DNA of 14,545 bases from DASVDK01 sp036381125 [NCBI: Thermodesulfobacteriota bacterium] (GCA_036381125.1 DASVDK010000015.1:1-14545), one strand, 5' to 3'. Counted from the first letter of the stretch, positions 1-7,822 are shown. Numbers and translations are program-made. The notes: generated by a model not told the origin, from the letters alone.

Positions 1-669
1 CCGGGGGTGCGGGGGGCGGGGGGCAATCAAGCCATCATCGCCGCCGGCACCGGCCTCGGCGAGACAGGGCTCTACTGGGATGGGTCGAAACACCACCCGT
101 TCGCCACGGAGGGCGGACACGCCGACTTCGCGCCGCGGGACGAGCTCGAGATCGAGCTGCTCCGCTACCTCCTGCGCGAACTCGACCGGGTGAGCGTCGA
201 ACGGGTCGTGTCCGGGCCCGGCCTCTACCGCATCTACCGGTTCCTCCGGGACACCGGGCGGGGCGAGGAGCCGGTCTGGCTCGCCGAGGCGTTGCGCCGG
301 GGAGACCCGCCCCGCGTCGTCTCGGAAGCCGCGCTCGCCGGCCGGTCCGGGCTGTGCGCGCAGGCCCTCGACCTCTTCGTCTCGCTCTACGGCGCCGAGG
401 CCGGGAACCTCGCGCTCAAGACGATGGCCACGGGTGGGGTCTTCGTCGCCGGCGGGATAGCGCCCCGGATCGTCGAGAAGCTGAAGGACGGGCGATTCAT
501 GGAGGCCTTCGTCGCCAAGGGCAGGCTCGAGTCGATCCTCGCGGCCATTCCCGTGCGGGTCATCTTGAACGACACGGCGGCGCTACTCGGCGCGGCGCGC
601 TACGCCATGCCGGCCGTGGCCCCTTCGCCGGAGGGCCGCGCCCCGACACGAACACCGAGGACACCATGA
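1..669 (+). CDS. glk: Glucokinase, C-terminal part (5' end outside window)
   Basis: This is the back two thirds of a bacterial glucokinase, which phosphorylates glucose with ATP to glucose 6-phosphate in the cytoplasm. The frame is open at the left edge, so roughly the first 110-130 residues are missing; the GTG at base 7 is internal and not a start. Visible Glk-family blocks are GTGLG (nucleotide and sugar site), EGGHADFAP (the Glu and His of this block bind glucose in E. coli Glk), VERVVSGPGL, and the late GGVFVAGGIAPRI glycine-rich block. The sequence follows E. coli Glk through to the end of the domain at ALLGAARYAM, then has a Pro/Arg-rich tail of about 19 residues before the TGA at 667. 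The tail is longer than usual for the family. The next confident gene on this strand starts 291 bases downstream, so an operon link is not evident. Confidence 0.9.
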   Translation, partial: PGVRGAGGNQAIIAAGTGLGETGLYWDGSKHHPFATEGGHADFAPRDELEIELLRYLLRELDRVSVERVVSGPGLYRIYRFLRDTGRGEEPVWLAEALRRGDPPRVVSEAALAGRSGLCAQALDLFVSLYGAEAGNLALKTMATGGVFVAGGIAPRIVEKLKDGRFMEAFVAKGRLESILAAIPVRVILNDTAALLGAARYAMPAVAPSPEGRAPTRTPRTP

Positions 670-960
670 CGCGCAGAGCGACCGCCCGGAATCGCACGGG
701 CCGGATCCGCACGGCGCCCGATCGGGCGCCCGAGGCGTCCTTCGAGCGCCGGGCGGCCGGATACGGCCCGATCCGCCGCTCCGCCGTGACGCGCGGCGGG
801 TGCGCGCGCTCGCCGGCCGGCCGGCCGCCGGCGGGGTGGCGGGCGATGGTGTGCCGGTGTACGACCTCCTCGCCGCGGCCGACCGCGTCGCGTCGGCCGG
901 CATGCGGCCGGTCGCGCACGAATGGAGCGGCTGCGTGAGACCGACGATCGGAGGCAAACC
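670..960 (+). other. Gap between glk and the P-type ATPase with an unassigned reading frame
   Basis: No gene can be assigned here. Two frames deserve mention. An ATG at 666 overlaps the glk stop in an ATGA arrangement and stays open to 938, but its product is Arg/Pro-rich and looks like out-of-frame translation. A second frame ends at TGA 962-964, overlapping the ATPase ATG in another ATGA arrangement. Its last 40 or so codons (about 845-961) read [20 protein letters not shown] and onward, which has a more natural, helical composition than the other frames. It has no convincing start codon and matches no family I recognise. It could be the tail of a decayed or frameshifted small gene translationally coupled to the ATPase. 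The Shine-Dalgarno at 950-954 belongs to the ATPase. Confidence 0.3.
950..954 (+). promoter_or_regulatory. Shine-Dalgarno site deciding the ATPase start
   Basis: GGAGG lies 6 bases before ATG 961. The alternative in-frame ATG at 922 has no comparable site, so the shorter protein is preferred. Confidence 0.8.
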
Positions 961-3387
961 ATGACGCAGGTGGTGCTCGAGACCGGAGGCATCTTCCGCG
1001 GAAGCTCGGCGGCGGCGCTCCAGGCGGTGCTCGAGCGGCAGCCGGGCGTCCATCATGCCGAGGTCAACCCGGTGAGCCAGACGGCGACGGTCGCCTTCGA
1101 CGAGTCCGTCGTCTCCGAGGCCGAGCTGCGGCGCGTCGTCGAGGCCTGCGGCTATCACTGCCGGGGTGAGGTCGTGCCGAGCCACCTCTGCGCGCCGGAC
1201 GCCGGGGCCGCGTCGCCGGGAGCGGGCGCGGCCGTTCCCGAGGCGCACGCCGCACACGCGGCGCACGCGGCACACGCTCGCCCCTCGGCTGCAGCCGAAG
1301 CGGCGGGCATGGCGCACGCCATGGGGCACGCCCCCGGCATGACGATGGACGACATGGTCCGCGACATGCGCAACCGCTTCTGGGTCACCGCGCTCCTGGC
1401 CGTCCCGATCGTGCTCTGGTCGCCGATGGGCGCCGAGATGTTCGGCCTGCACCTGCGGGTGCCGCTCGGGCTGTCGTCCGAGCTCTGGCAGTTCCTGCTG
1501 GCGACGCCGGCCGTCGTCTGGGGCGGGCAGGTCTTCTTCGTCGGCGCCTGGCGGGCGCTCCGCAACCGGACGCTCGACATGTCGGTCCTGATCGCGCTGT
1601 CGGTCGGGGCGGGCTACCTCTTCAGCGTCGCGGCGACCTTCCTCTTCGACGGCGAGGTCTTCTACGAGGCGGCCGTCGTGCTGCTCGCCTTCGTCCTCTT
1701 CGGCCACTGGATGGAGATGCGCGCCCGGGCGGGCGCGTCGGCCGCGATCCGTGCGCTCCTCGAGCTGGCCCCGCCGAAGGCGACGGTCATTCGGGACGGC
1801 CGGGCGGTCGAGGTGCCGACCTCGGAGGTCCGCGTCGGGGAGACGCTGCTCGTCCGGCCGGGCGACAAGCTGGCCGTGGACGGCGTCGTCCTCGAGGGGG
1901 AGTCGAGCGTCGACGAGTCGATGATCACCGGCGAGAGCGTGCCGGTCGACAAGCGCCCGGGCGATCCGGTCACGGGAGCCACGATCAACAAGACCGGCAC
2001 GTTCCGCTATCGGGCGACCCGGGTCGGCGCGGAGACGGCGCTCGCGCAGATCGTGAAGCTGGTCCAGGAGGCGCAGAACTCCAGGGCCCCCGCCCAGCGG
2101 CTCGCCGACCGGGCGGCGCAGTGGCTCGTGGCGGCCGCCGTCCTCCTCGGCCTGGCGACCTTCCTCGGGTGGTACGTCGTCGCCGGCAGCTCGTTCGTCT
2201 TCGCGCTGACCCTCGCCATCACGGTCGTGATCATCGCCTGCCCCGACGCCCTGGGCCTCGCCACGCCGACCGCCGTCATGGTGGGCACCGGCCTCGGGGC
2301 GACGAACGGGATCCTCTTCAAGAACGCGACGGCGCTCGAGGAGGCGAGCCGGCTCGAGGTCGTCGTCTTCGACAAGACCGGCACGCTCACCGTCGGCGAG
2401 CCGCGGGTGGTCGAGGTCGTGACGCGCGACGGGGCCCTCGGCGAGCCCGACCTCATCCGTCTCGTCGCGTCGGCCGAACAGTCGAGCGAGCATCCCCTCG
2501 CCCAGGCGGTCGTCACCCACGGGCGTGAGCGGGGACTCGCGCTGTCGCAGCCGCGTGACTTTCGGGCGGTGCCCGGTCACGGGCTCGAGGCGACCGTGGA
2601 AGGCCGGAGCCTGCTCGTCGGCAACCGGAAGCTCATGCGGGACCGGGGTGTCGAGTTGGGGGACCTCGAGGCTCGGGCCGAGGCGCTCCAGGGCGCGGGT
2701 CGTACCGTGGTCCACGTCGCGATCGACGGCGGCGCCGCCGGCCTGATCGCCGTCGCCGACGCGGTGCGGCCGACCGCGCGGCAGGCGGTGGAGGAGCTTA
2801 CCCGGATGGGGGTCGAGGTGGCGATGCTCTCCGGCGACAACCGGGCGACCGCCGAGCGGATCGCCGGCGAGATCGGCATCCGGCGCGTGCTGGCCGAGGT
2901 GCTCCCCGACCAGAAGGCGAGCACGGTGCGCGAGCTGCAGCAGACCGGCCGGCGGGTCGGGATGGTCGGCGACGGGATCAACGACGCCCCGGCCCTCGCG
3001 CAGGCCGACGTCGGCATCGCCATCGGGGCGGGCACGGACGTCGCGGTCGAGACGGCGGACGTGGTCCTGATGAAGAGCGACCCCTTCGACGTCATCGGCG
3101 CCATCGCCCTCAGCCGGGCGACCGTCCGCAAGATGAAGCAGAACCTCGCCTGGGCCGTCGGCTACAACACGGTCGCGTTCCCGATCGCCGCCGGGGTCTT
3201 CTACCCGTCGTTCGGGCTCTTGCTGCGGCCCGAGATCGCGGCCCTGTCGATGTCGGGCAGCTCGCTGCTCGTGGCGCTGAACGCGCTCCTCCTCAAGTGG
3301 ACGCGCCTGCCCGGCATCCGGCGGGTGGAGCCCGAAGGCGGCACCCTGCCGGCTCCAGAGTCGCATGCTCATCACGCCTCGCACTAG
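961..3387 (+). CDS. CopB-like P1B-type metal-transporting ATPase with CPD motif
   Basis: An 808-residue inner-membrane heavy-metal ATPase, most likely exporting copper. The ATG at 961 was chosen over the in-frame ATG at 922 because GGAGG at 950-954 sits 6 bases before it. Residues 1-70 fold like an HMA metal-binding domain, but GGIFRGSS stands where GMTCxxC is usual; C63, C67 and C77 lie nearby. A His/Ala/Met-rich linker follows (about 95-131). About eight membrane helices are expected, near 140-158, 172-193, 204-225, 228-248, 380-430 (two), 728-748 and 755-775. The pump core is intact: TGES at 323-326, phosphorylated D471 in DKTGT, H511-P512, and GDGIND at 670-675. The TM6 motif is C427-P428-D429 instead of CPC or CPH. 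TM7 has Y735-N736 and TM8 has MSGSS at 764-768. The RFWV...LWSPMG segment and the His-rich linker resemble CopB (P1B-3). The C-terminus is also His-rich. The metal specificity is inferred. Confidence 0.93.
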   Translation: MTQVVLETGGIFRGSSAAALQAVLERQPGVHHAEVNPVSQTATVAFDESVVSEAELRRVVEACGYHCRGEVVPSHLCAPDAGAASPGAGAAVPEAHAAHAAHAAHARPSAAAEAAGMAHAMGHAPGMTMDDMVRDMRNRFWVTALLAVPIVLWSPMGAEMFGLHLRVPLGLSSELWQFLLATPAVVWGGQVFFVGAWRALRNRTLDMSVLIALSVGAGYLFSVAATFLFDGEVFYEAAVVLLAFVLFGHWMEMRARAGASAAIRALLELAPPKATVIRDGRAVEVPTSEVRVGETLLVRPGDKLAVDGVVLEGESSVDESMITGESVPVDKRPGDPVTGATINKTGTFRYRATRVGAETALAQIVKLVQEAQNSRAPAQRLADRAAQWLVAAAVLLGLATFLGWYVVAGSSFVFALTLAITVVIIACPDALGLATPTAVMVGTGLGATNGILFKNATALEEASRLEVVVFDKTGTLTVGEPRVVEVVTRDGALGEPDLIRLVASAEQSSEHPLAQAVVTHGRERGLALSQPRDFRAVPGHGLEATVEGRSLLVGNRKLMRDRGVELGDLEARAEALQGAGRTVVHVAIDGGAAGLIAVADAVRPTARQAVEELTRMGVEVAMLSGDNRATAERIAGEIGIRRVLAEVLPDQKASTVRELQQTGRRVGMVGDGINDAPALAQADVGIAIGAGTDVAVETADVVLMKSDPFDVIGAIALSRATVRKMKQNLAWAVGYNTVAFPIAAGVFYPSFGLLLRPEIAALSMSGSSLLVALNALLLKWTRLPGIRRVEPEGGTLPAPESHAHHASH

Positions 3388-3648
3388 GCTGGGTCTGCAA
3401 AGCCTCGTGGTATCGCTCTGGCAGGGGCCTCCCGCCGCGCCACCCCCGGTCGGCGGGGCCCCCCGGCTCCGGCGCGGGCCTGCGGCCCGCCCCGTGAGCC
3501 GCCCCGCCTCCCGGGGGGCACCCGGCGCGGCTCGCGGCCCCTCGACCCCCGAGCCGCTCTGCCTTGTCCGTGGCCTCCTCACACCCGCCGGCCGTCGTCC
3601 GGCACGGCCCGGCTGCTCCCGCTACCGGCCTTTGTAGACAGACCCTAG
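3384..3648. mobile_element. Putative MITE-like element with imperfect terminal inverted repeats and CTAG ends
   Basis: A stretch of about 265 bases between the ATPase stop and the next region has related inverted ends. The left end (3384-3402) reads CTAG, three bases, GGGTCTG, CAAAG. The right end (3630-3648), read on the minus strand, is CTAGGGTCTG, four bases, CAAAG. The inner flanks (GGTATCG against GGTAGCG) also partly match. CTAG occurs at both outer edges and could be a 4-base target duplication; IS5-type transposases are known to duplicate CTAG-like 4-mers. The interior is very rich in G+C and contains no credible gene, so the element would be non-autonomous. The left CTAG contains the TAG stop of the ATPase, whose frame is unharmed. 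Alternatives are a decayed IS remnant or an unrelated stem-loop region serving as a terminator. Confidence 0.4.
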
Positions 3649-3724
3649 CGGGGCGGACGCCTTGACGGCCACGCGACGCACCGAGTCCTCTCGCACGCCC
3701 AGGATGGCCAGACGGCTCGAGCCC
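3649..3724. other. Short spacer after the inverted-repeat element
   Basis: Nothing definite is seen here. A TTGACG hexamer at 3662-3667 resembles a -35 box, but no matching -10 box lies about 17 bases downstream. Confidence 0.3.
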
Positions 3725-4261
3725 ATGTCACTCCGGCGCCGGCTCGCGTTCCAGCCGGGCGCGCGAGCCGCGCTTCAGATGCTCGCCCTTCTGTGGGTCG
3801 TGCTGTCCTGCCACCCCGGACACGCGCTGGAGGGCCGTCACGGCCAGCCGGACGTCCATGCGGACGCGGTGAGCACGTCGGTACCCGCGGAAACCCCGCA
3901 CCCCCGTATGGCGCTGTCCGCCTTCGTGAACGGCTGCGACGGAGATGCGTTCGCCGCGCCGTTCCGGCGCGACGGTCGGGACACGCCGGCCGTGTCGGCA
4001 CGTGCCGCCCGGGCAGCCGACCTCGGCAGCGACCTGCCTGCCCGCACGGTCCGCCACACGGTCCCATCTTCCCGCGCTGCCCACTCCCTCGCGGTCGCCC
4101 GGCCTCTTCGAATCCAGCCGCCCGCAGCGGGCTCGTTCACTCTGGCATCTCTGACCCTCTCCGGGGTGCTTCGCACGCGCGGGGCGGATCGTGGGCCGCC
4201 CGTGCGGGCACCCGTTCCGGGGAGCCAACGCGCTCGCAAGCCGTTCGTGACGGTGTGCCCG
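3725..4261 (+). pseudogene. Possible remnant of a secreted protein gene lacking its own stop
   Basis: From ATG 3725 the frame encodes a good-looking export signal: a basic start (MSLRRR), a hydrophobic stretch around LQMLALLWVVLS, and a plausible cleavage site after PGHA. About 145 residues follow, with scattered His and Cys and no recognisable domain. An upstream ATG at 3704 is also in frame. Third-position G/C is moderately high through about 4070 and falls afterwards. The frame has no stop of its own before it runs far into the acyl-CoA synthetase gene in the wrong frame, so the true 3' end appears lost. The given end is only where cupredoxin-like coding begins in another frame. Its position between a copper ATPase and a cupredoxin fragment suggests a periplasmic copper-cluster protein, but that is inference. 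It could also be a chance open frame in GC-rich DNA. Confidence 0.3.
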
Positions 4262-4448
4262 CGTCCCGGCGCTCGCCGTGCGGCCGGGCGAGACGAAGGA
4301 GCTGCTCTGGCGGTTCGCAGAGCGCGAGGACATCGAGTTCGCCTGCAACCTCCCCGGGCACGCCGAGGCCGGGATGCGAGGCGACGTGAAGGTCGCGGGC
4401 GTGACGGCGGAGGGGTTCACGCCCCCCGCCCCGAGCGTGAGCCGATGA
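4251..4448 (+). pseudogene. Orphan C-terminal fragment of a cupredoxin (type-1 copper protein)
   Basis: After a stop at 4248-4250, this frame reads ALAVRPGETKELLWRF and continues to FACNLPGHAEAGM and GDVKV, ending at TGA 4446. This is the last half of a plastocyanin/azurin-like fold: a PGETKEL strand, then the copper loop with Cys (codon 4344), His five residues later (4359) and Met ten residues later (4374). These are three of the four classical type-1 copper ligands. The first half of the domain, with the other His ligand and the signal peptide, is absent: no frame upstream reads as cupredoxin, and there is no start codon with a ribosome site. I infer a deletion or recombination junction near 4250-4265. 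Similar cupredoxins are known beside copper-exporting ATPases and act in the periplasm, which fits the location. Confidence 0.7.
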
Positions 4449-4530
4449 TGCCGGAGGTCGCGATCACGCGGCCGCCGTGCGCCGGCATGGCGTCGTGCAG
4501 CGGATGGCCGGCAAGAGGATGGGTGCTCGC

Positions 4531-4536
4531 TACAAT
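4531..4536 (+). promoter_or_regulatory. Candidate -10 box for the acyl-CoA synthetase gene
   Basis: TACAAT matches the sigma-70 -10 consensus in five of six positions and lies 41 bases before ATG 4578. No good TTGACA-like -35 box is visible at the expected distance. The rest of 4449-4577 holds no gene; it contains a 7-base inverted repeat (ATGCCGG at 4448-4454, CCGGCAT at 4482-4488). Confidence 0.45.
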
Positions 4537-4577
4537 CGGGGCGTGGGGTTCGGTCCGATTCCCTGGAGGGCCCGCCC

Positions 4578-6215
4578 ATGCTCCTGCCCGACACCGACTA
4601 CACCCGCCTCTGCTCGCGCTTCCGCTGGACGATCCCCGAGCGGTTGAACATGGGGACGGCCGTGTCCGACGTCCACGCGGACGGTACGGGCCGCCTCGCG
4701 CTGATCTACGAGGACCCGGCCGGCCGCGTCGAGCGCTACACGTTCGACGATCTCTCGCGCCTCTCGAGCCGCGTCGCCAACGTCCTCGCCGCCCTCGGCG
4801 TCCGCAAGGGGGACCGGGTCGCGATCCTCCTCCCCCAGCGCCCCGAGACCGCGATCGCCCACATCGCCACCTACAAGGCCGGCGCGGTGGCGGTCCCGCT
4901 CTTCACGCAGTTCGGTCCGGACGCGCTCGAGTACCGGCTCGGGCACGCGCAGGCGAAGGTCCTCGTCACCGACGCCGAGGACCTTCCCAAGGTCGAGGAG
5001 ATCCGCGGCCGGCTGCCCGACCTCGAGCACGTGCTGGTGGTGGACGACGAAACGGGCGGCCACGCGTCGCTCCCGGCGCTCGTGGCGCGCGCAGCCGATC
5101 GGTTCGCCGCCGTCGACACCCTGGCGGAGGACCCGGCCCTCATCGTCTACACGTCGGGCACGACCGGCCCGCCGAAGGGGGCCCTGCACGCGCACCGGAC
5201 GCTCCTCGGGCACATTCCGGGCGTCCAGATGCCGCAGGCGTTCTTCCCGCAGCCGGGCGACCGCTTCTGGACGCCGGCCGACTGGGCCTGGATCGGCGGC
5301 CTCCTCGACGCGCTCCTGCCGAGCCTCTACTTCGGCGTGCCGGTGGTGGCCCACCGGGCGAGGAAGTTCGACCCCGAGCGGGCGTTCCATCTCATGGCCG
5401 TGCACGGCATCCGCAACGCCTTCATGCCCCCGACGGCGCTCAAGCTCATGCGCCAGGTCGAGCGCCCCTCGGCCCGCTACGGGTATGCGATGCGCTCGAT
5501 CGGCAGCGGCGGCGAGTCGCTCGGCGAGGAGGTCCTCGAGTGGGCCCGAGGGACCTTCGGCATCGACGTGAACGAGTTCTACGGGCAGACGGAGGCCAAC
5601 CTCGTCGTCTCGAACTGCAGCGGGCTCTTCCCCGTCCGCCCCGGCTCGATGGGCCGCCCCGTGCCGGGGCACACCGTCGAGGTGGTGTCGCCCGAGGGGA
5701 CGCCGCTTGCGCCCGGCGAGACCGGCGTCATCGCCGTGCGTCGGCCCGACCCGGTGATGTTCCTCGGCTACTGGCGCGACCCGGAGGCCACCGCCCGGAA
5801 GTTCGCGGGCGACTTCTGCCTCACCGGCGACCGCGGCAGCCGCGACGCCGACGGGTACCTCACGTACCGGGGGCGCGAGGACGACGTGATCAAGAGCGGC
5901 GCGTACCGGATCGGTCCGGCGGAGATCGAGGACGGCATCATGCGGCACCCGGCGGTCGCCATGGTCGCGGTCGTGGGGAGCCCGGACCCGGTGCGGGGCG
6001 AGGTGGTCAAGGCGTTCGTCGTCCGGCGTCCCGGCCCACCCCCGGACGACCAGTTGGCGGCCGAGATCACCGCGCTCGTCCGGGAGCGGCTCGCGCCCTA
6101 CCAGTGCCCGCGCGAGGTCGAGTTCGTCGAGAGCCTCCCGATGACGGCCACGGGGAAGATCCGGCGGCGCGAGCTGCGTGAGGCCGAGCGTCGCCGGAAG
6201 GGCCTCGCCCCGTAG
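4578..6215 (+). CDS. AMP-forming acyl-CoA synthetase (medium-chain/ACSM-like)
   Basis: A 545-residue cytoplasmic enzyme of the ANL superfamily that activates a carboxylic acid with ATP to an acyl-adenylate and then transfers it to coenzyme A. ATG 4578 has GGAGG at 4565-4569, 8 bases upstream. The core motifs are complete. The P-loop YTSGTTGPPKG is at 191-201. A GGESLGEE segment is followed by FYGQTEANLVV (adenine and Mg site). LTGDRGSRDADGYLTYRGRED and then KSGAYRIGPAEIE mark the hinge and the A8 loop. K527 in ATGKIRRREL is the catalytic lysine of the C-terminal domain. The KSGAYRIGPAEIE and WTPADWAW segments resemble medium-chain and acetyl/propionyl-type synthetases rather than luciferases or CaiC. 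The substrate cannot be read from the sequence. It appears to be transcribed alone, with a 275-base gap downstream. Confidence 0.92.
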   Translation: MLLPDTDYTRLCSRFRWTIPERLNMGTAVSDVHADGTGRLALIYEDPAGRVERYTFDDLSRLSSRVANVLAALGVRKGDRVAILLPQRPETAIAHIATYKAGAVAVPLFTQFGPDALEYRLGHAQAKVLVTDAEDLPKVEEIRGRLPDLEHVLVVDDETGGHASLPALVARAADRFAAVDTLAEDPALIVYTSGTTGPPKGALHAHRTLLGHIPGVQMPQAFFPQPGDRFWTPADWAWIGGLLDALLPSLYFGVPVVAHRARKFDPERAFHLMAVHGIRNAFMPPTALKLMRQVERPSARYGYAMRSIGSGGESLGEEVLEWARGTFGIDVNEFYGQTEANLVVSNCSGLFPVRPGSMGRPVPGHTVEVVSPEGTPLAPGETGVIAVRRPDPVMFLGYWRDPEATARKFAGDFCLTGDRGSRDADGYLTYRGREDDVIKSGAYRIGPAEIEDGIMRHPAVAMVAVVGSPDPVRGEVVKAFVVRRPGPPPDDQLAAEITALVRERLAPYQCPREVEFVESLPMTATGKIRRRELREAERRRKGLAP

Positions 6216-6490
6216 CCGGCGCCGCTGTCGCCGAGGCCCGTTCCGGGTACCCGCCGCCCGCAGAGAACCTCCGGCGCGGCCGCGGGCGCGTCGTCGACCC
6301 CTACCTCGCCTGGCGGGGGCGCGGGCTACCGGTCGAGACGCCGGCCGCCCGGCGCTGAACCGCCGCCTCGCCCCGCAATCCTCTCCCCGGCGCGGCACGC
6401 GCCTCGCAGGGTTCGCTCCCGTTCGCTTCCCGACGGCTCGACCCCGACGGCTCGAGACGTCGCGAACGAAGGCCAAAGGAGGTCGAGACC
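6216..6490 (+). other. Intergenic region with a possible gene remnant and a 13-base tandem repeat
   Basis: No intact gene is present. One frame, open from 6212 to TGA 6356-6358, has codon usage like a real gene in its last 30 codons, including RGRVVDPYLAWRGRGLPVET. It lacks a start and I do not recognise it; it may be the tail of a lost gene. Just before the next gene, CCCGACGGCTCGA occurs twice in tandem (6429-6441 and 6443-6455), which could be a protein-binding site or chance. Confidence 0.3.
6475..6483 (+). promoter_or_regulatory. Perfect Shine-Dalgarno sequence for the PRC-barrel gene
   Basis: AAAGGAGGT is a full-length complement to the 16S rRNA tail and ends 7 bases before GTG 6491. 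It supports GTG rather than the in-frame ATG at 6500 as the start, and suggests strong translation. Confidence 0.75.
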
Positions 6491-6928
6491 GTGGACCGCA
6501 TGCACCATACCGGACTGAGCCCGCTGTCCGAGCTCGACGAGTACGAGTTCGCGGAGGGGAGCCCGGACATCCGGGGCTGGGTCGTCATCGACGAGAACGG
6601 GCGGGAGATCGGCGAGGTGGACGACCTTCTGATCGACACGACGAACCACGAGGCCCTCTACGCGGTCGTGGACATGGACGACGGCGAGGACGCGGAAGTT
6701 CCGCTGGCGCTCGTCACCATCGATCTCGACGAGGAGACGGTCCACCTCGCCGAGCCGCTCGCCACAGAGGCGGATCGGGTGGGGGCCGCCTTCGAGACGC
6801 CCGCGGCCGCCGAGTTCGCCGATACCGCCGTGGTGACCGACCGGGGCGGCGAGGAGGACGTCGGCGAGAACCGCGCGAGGGGCTCGGAGGACCCCGGCCC
6901 CGAGACCGGCTCCCCGCGCAAGCGGTAA
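6491..6928 (+). CDS. PRC-barrel domain protein
   Basis: A 145-residue acidic, soluble protein starting at GTG. Residues about 22-78 form a PRC-barrel: DIRGWVVIDENGREIGEVDD is the typical first two strands with the G-x-x-(I/V)-G-x-(I/V)-x-D pattern. LLIDTTNHEALYAVVDMDDG and EVPLALVTIDLDEETVHL follow. The domain is shared by RimM, the photosynthetic reaction-centre H subunit and many small bacterial proteins of unknown role. The C-terminal 60 residues are Ala/Glu/Gly/Pro-rich and probably disordered. Its exact job is unknown; stand-alone PRC proteins of this size are often abundant stress- or membrane-associated proteins, and the strong ribosome site would fit high expression. It converges with the SDR gene on the other strand, 25 bases away, and has no obvious partner. 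Confidence 0.85.
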   Translation: MDRMHHTGLSPLSELDEYEFAEGSPDIRGWVVIDENGREIGEVDDLLIDTTNHEALYAVVDMDDGEDAEVPLALVTIDLDEETVHLAEPLATEADRVGAAFETPAAAEFADTAVVTDRGGEEDVGENRARGSEDPGPETGSPRKR

Positions 6929-6953
6929 GCCCCGGCCGGCGGTGCGGGCCGCT

Positions 6954-7748
6954 TCAGGGCACGCCCTGCGCGTCGCCGTCGACCGAGAGCGCCTGGCCCG
7001 AGACGTTGCGCGCGCCGGGGGTGCAGAGGAAGAGCGCCATGGCGGCGACGTCCTCGGCGGTGACGAACCGGCGGAGCGACGCCCTGGCGGCGTAGAGGCG
7101 CCTGACCTCGTCGGGGGTCTTGCCGAGAGCCTGCGCCTTTGCCGCGATCACCCGGTCGATGCGCGGACCCTCGACCGGCCCCGGCAGGATGGCGTTGACG
7201 CGGATCCCGAAGGGGCCGAGCTCCATCGAGATGCTCTTCGTGAAGCCGACGACCGCCCACTTGGAGGCGGCGTAGGGCGTGCGCATCGGGTAGCCGAACC
7301 GCCCGGCGGCCGACGAGAGGTTCACGATCACCGCCTCCCCGTGCTCGGCCGCCGCCGCCTTGAGGAGCGGGACGGCGCACCGCGTCGCGTAGAACATCCC
7401 GTTCAGGTTCACGTCGATCGTGCGGACCCAGTCCGCGGGGTCCACCTGCTCGACGGGCGCCGTGGGCCCGCCGATCCCGGCGTTGTTGACGAGCACGTCG
7501 AGCCCGCCGAGGGCGGCCTGCGCCTCGTCGAACCACCGCTCCACCTGCGCCCGATCGGCCACGTCGGCCAGCGTGCCGCCGACGCCGCGCTCGGCGCGCA
7601 GGCACCCGGCCAGCGCCTCCCGATCGGCGTCGCAGACGTGGACGGCCGCGCCGGCCGCGACGAAGCGCTCGACCATGACCCGCCCGATCCCTGCCGCCGC
7701 ACCGCTGATCATGACCCGGAGCCCGGGCCGGATCGCCCAAGCCGCCAT
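6954..7748 (-). CDS. Short-chain dehydrogenase/reductase (SDR)
   Basis: A 264-residue classical SDR that oxidises or reduces an alcohol/ketone pair with NAD(P). A longer in-frame start exists at 7862, but ATG 7748 is preceded by GGAGG 6 bases upstream, and the Rossmann fold begins right after it. SGAAAGIG at 15-22 is the cofactor loop, with Ser replacing the usual first Thr. D40 at the end of the second strand favours NAD over NADP. NNAG is at 88-91, catalytic S146 follows NLS, and Y159 and K163 make YxxxK. A C-terminal segment ending in SGQALSVDGDAQGVP is typical of the family. The substrate is not recognisable. It is divergent from the RraA-like gene, with starts 117 bases apart, so the two may be co-regulated. 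Residues 180-235 (the substrate lid) do not point to one subfamily. Confidence 0.9.
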   Translation of the reverse strand: MAAWAIRPGLRVMISGAAAGIGRVMVERFVAAGAAVHVCDADREALAGCLRAERGVGGTLADVADRAQVERWFDEAQAALGGLDVLVNNAGIGGPTAPVEQVDPADWVRTIDVNLNGMFYATRCAVPLLKAAAAEHGEAVIVNLSSAAGRFGYPMRTPYAASKWAVVGFTKSISMELGPFGIRVNAILPGPVEGPRIDRVIAAKAQALGKTPDEVRRLYAARASLRRFVTAEDVAAMALFLCTPGARNVSGQALSVDGDAQGVP

Positions 7749-7769
7749 CGCACACCTCCCATCGGGAGC

Positions 7770-7775
7770 ATCATA
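7770..7775 (-). promoter_or_regulatory. Candidate -10 box for the SDR gene
   Basis: On the minus strand the sequence reads TATGAT (five of six matches to the -10 consensus) about 21 bases before the SDR start. No clear -35 box is present. Confidence 0.4.
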
Positions 7776-7822
7776 AGCCACGGCCCGGCCACGGTCGCCA
7801 TCCATGACCGCGCGCCTCGTGC

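Noticed and set aside
1243-1330. Tandem repeat of short GC-rich units in the ATPase gene
   Set aside because: It encodes the Ala/His-rich linker ([10 protein letters not shown]), a normal metal-binding low-complexity segment, not a DNA repeat element.
583-3582. Very long minus-strand open frame opposite the P-type ATPase
   Set aside because: It mirrors the ATPase codons, has Arg/Asp/Gly/His-rich composition, no domains and no ribosome site. It is a GC-rich shadow.
4449-6181. Continuation of the 3725 frame through the acyl-CoA synthetase gene as one large protein
   Set aside because: From about 4262 onward the product is low-complexity Arg/Pro/Gly sequence out of frame with two recognisable proteins. 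The lack of stops is explained by high G+C.
4530-6476. Minus-strand open frame opposite the acyl-CoA synthetase
   Set aside because: Shadow frame of a certain gene, with no start signal and no domain.
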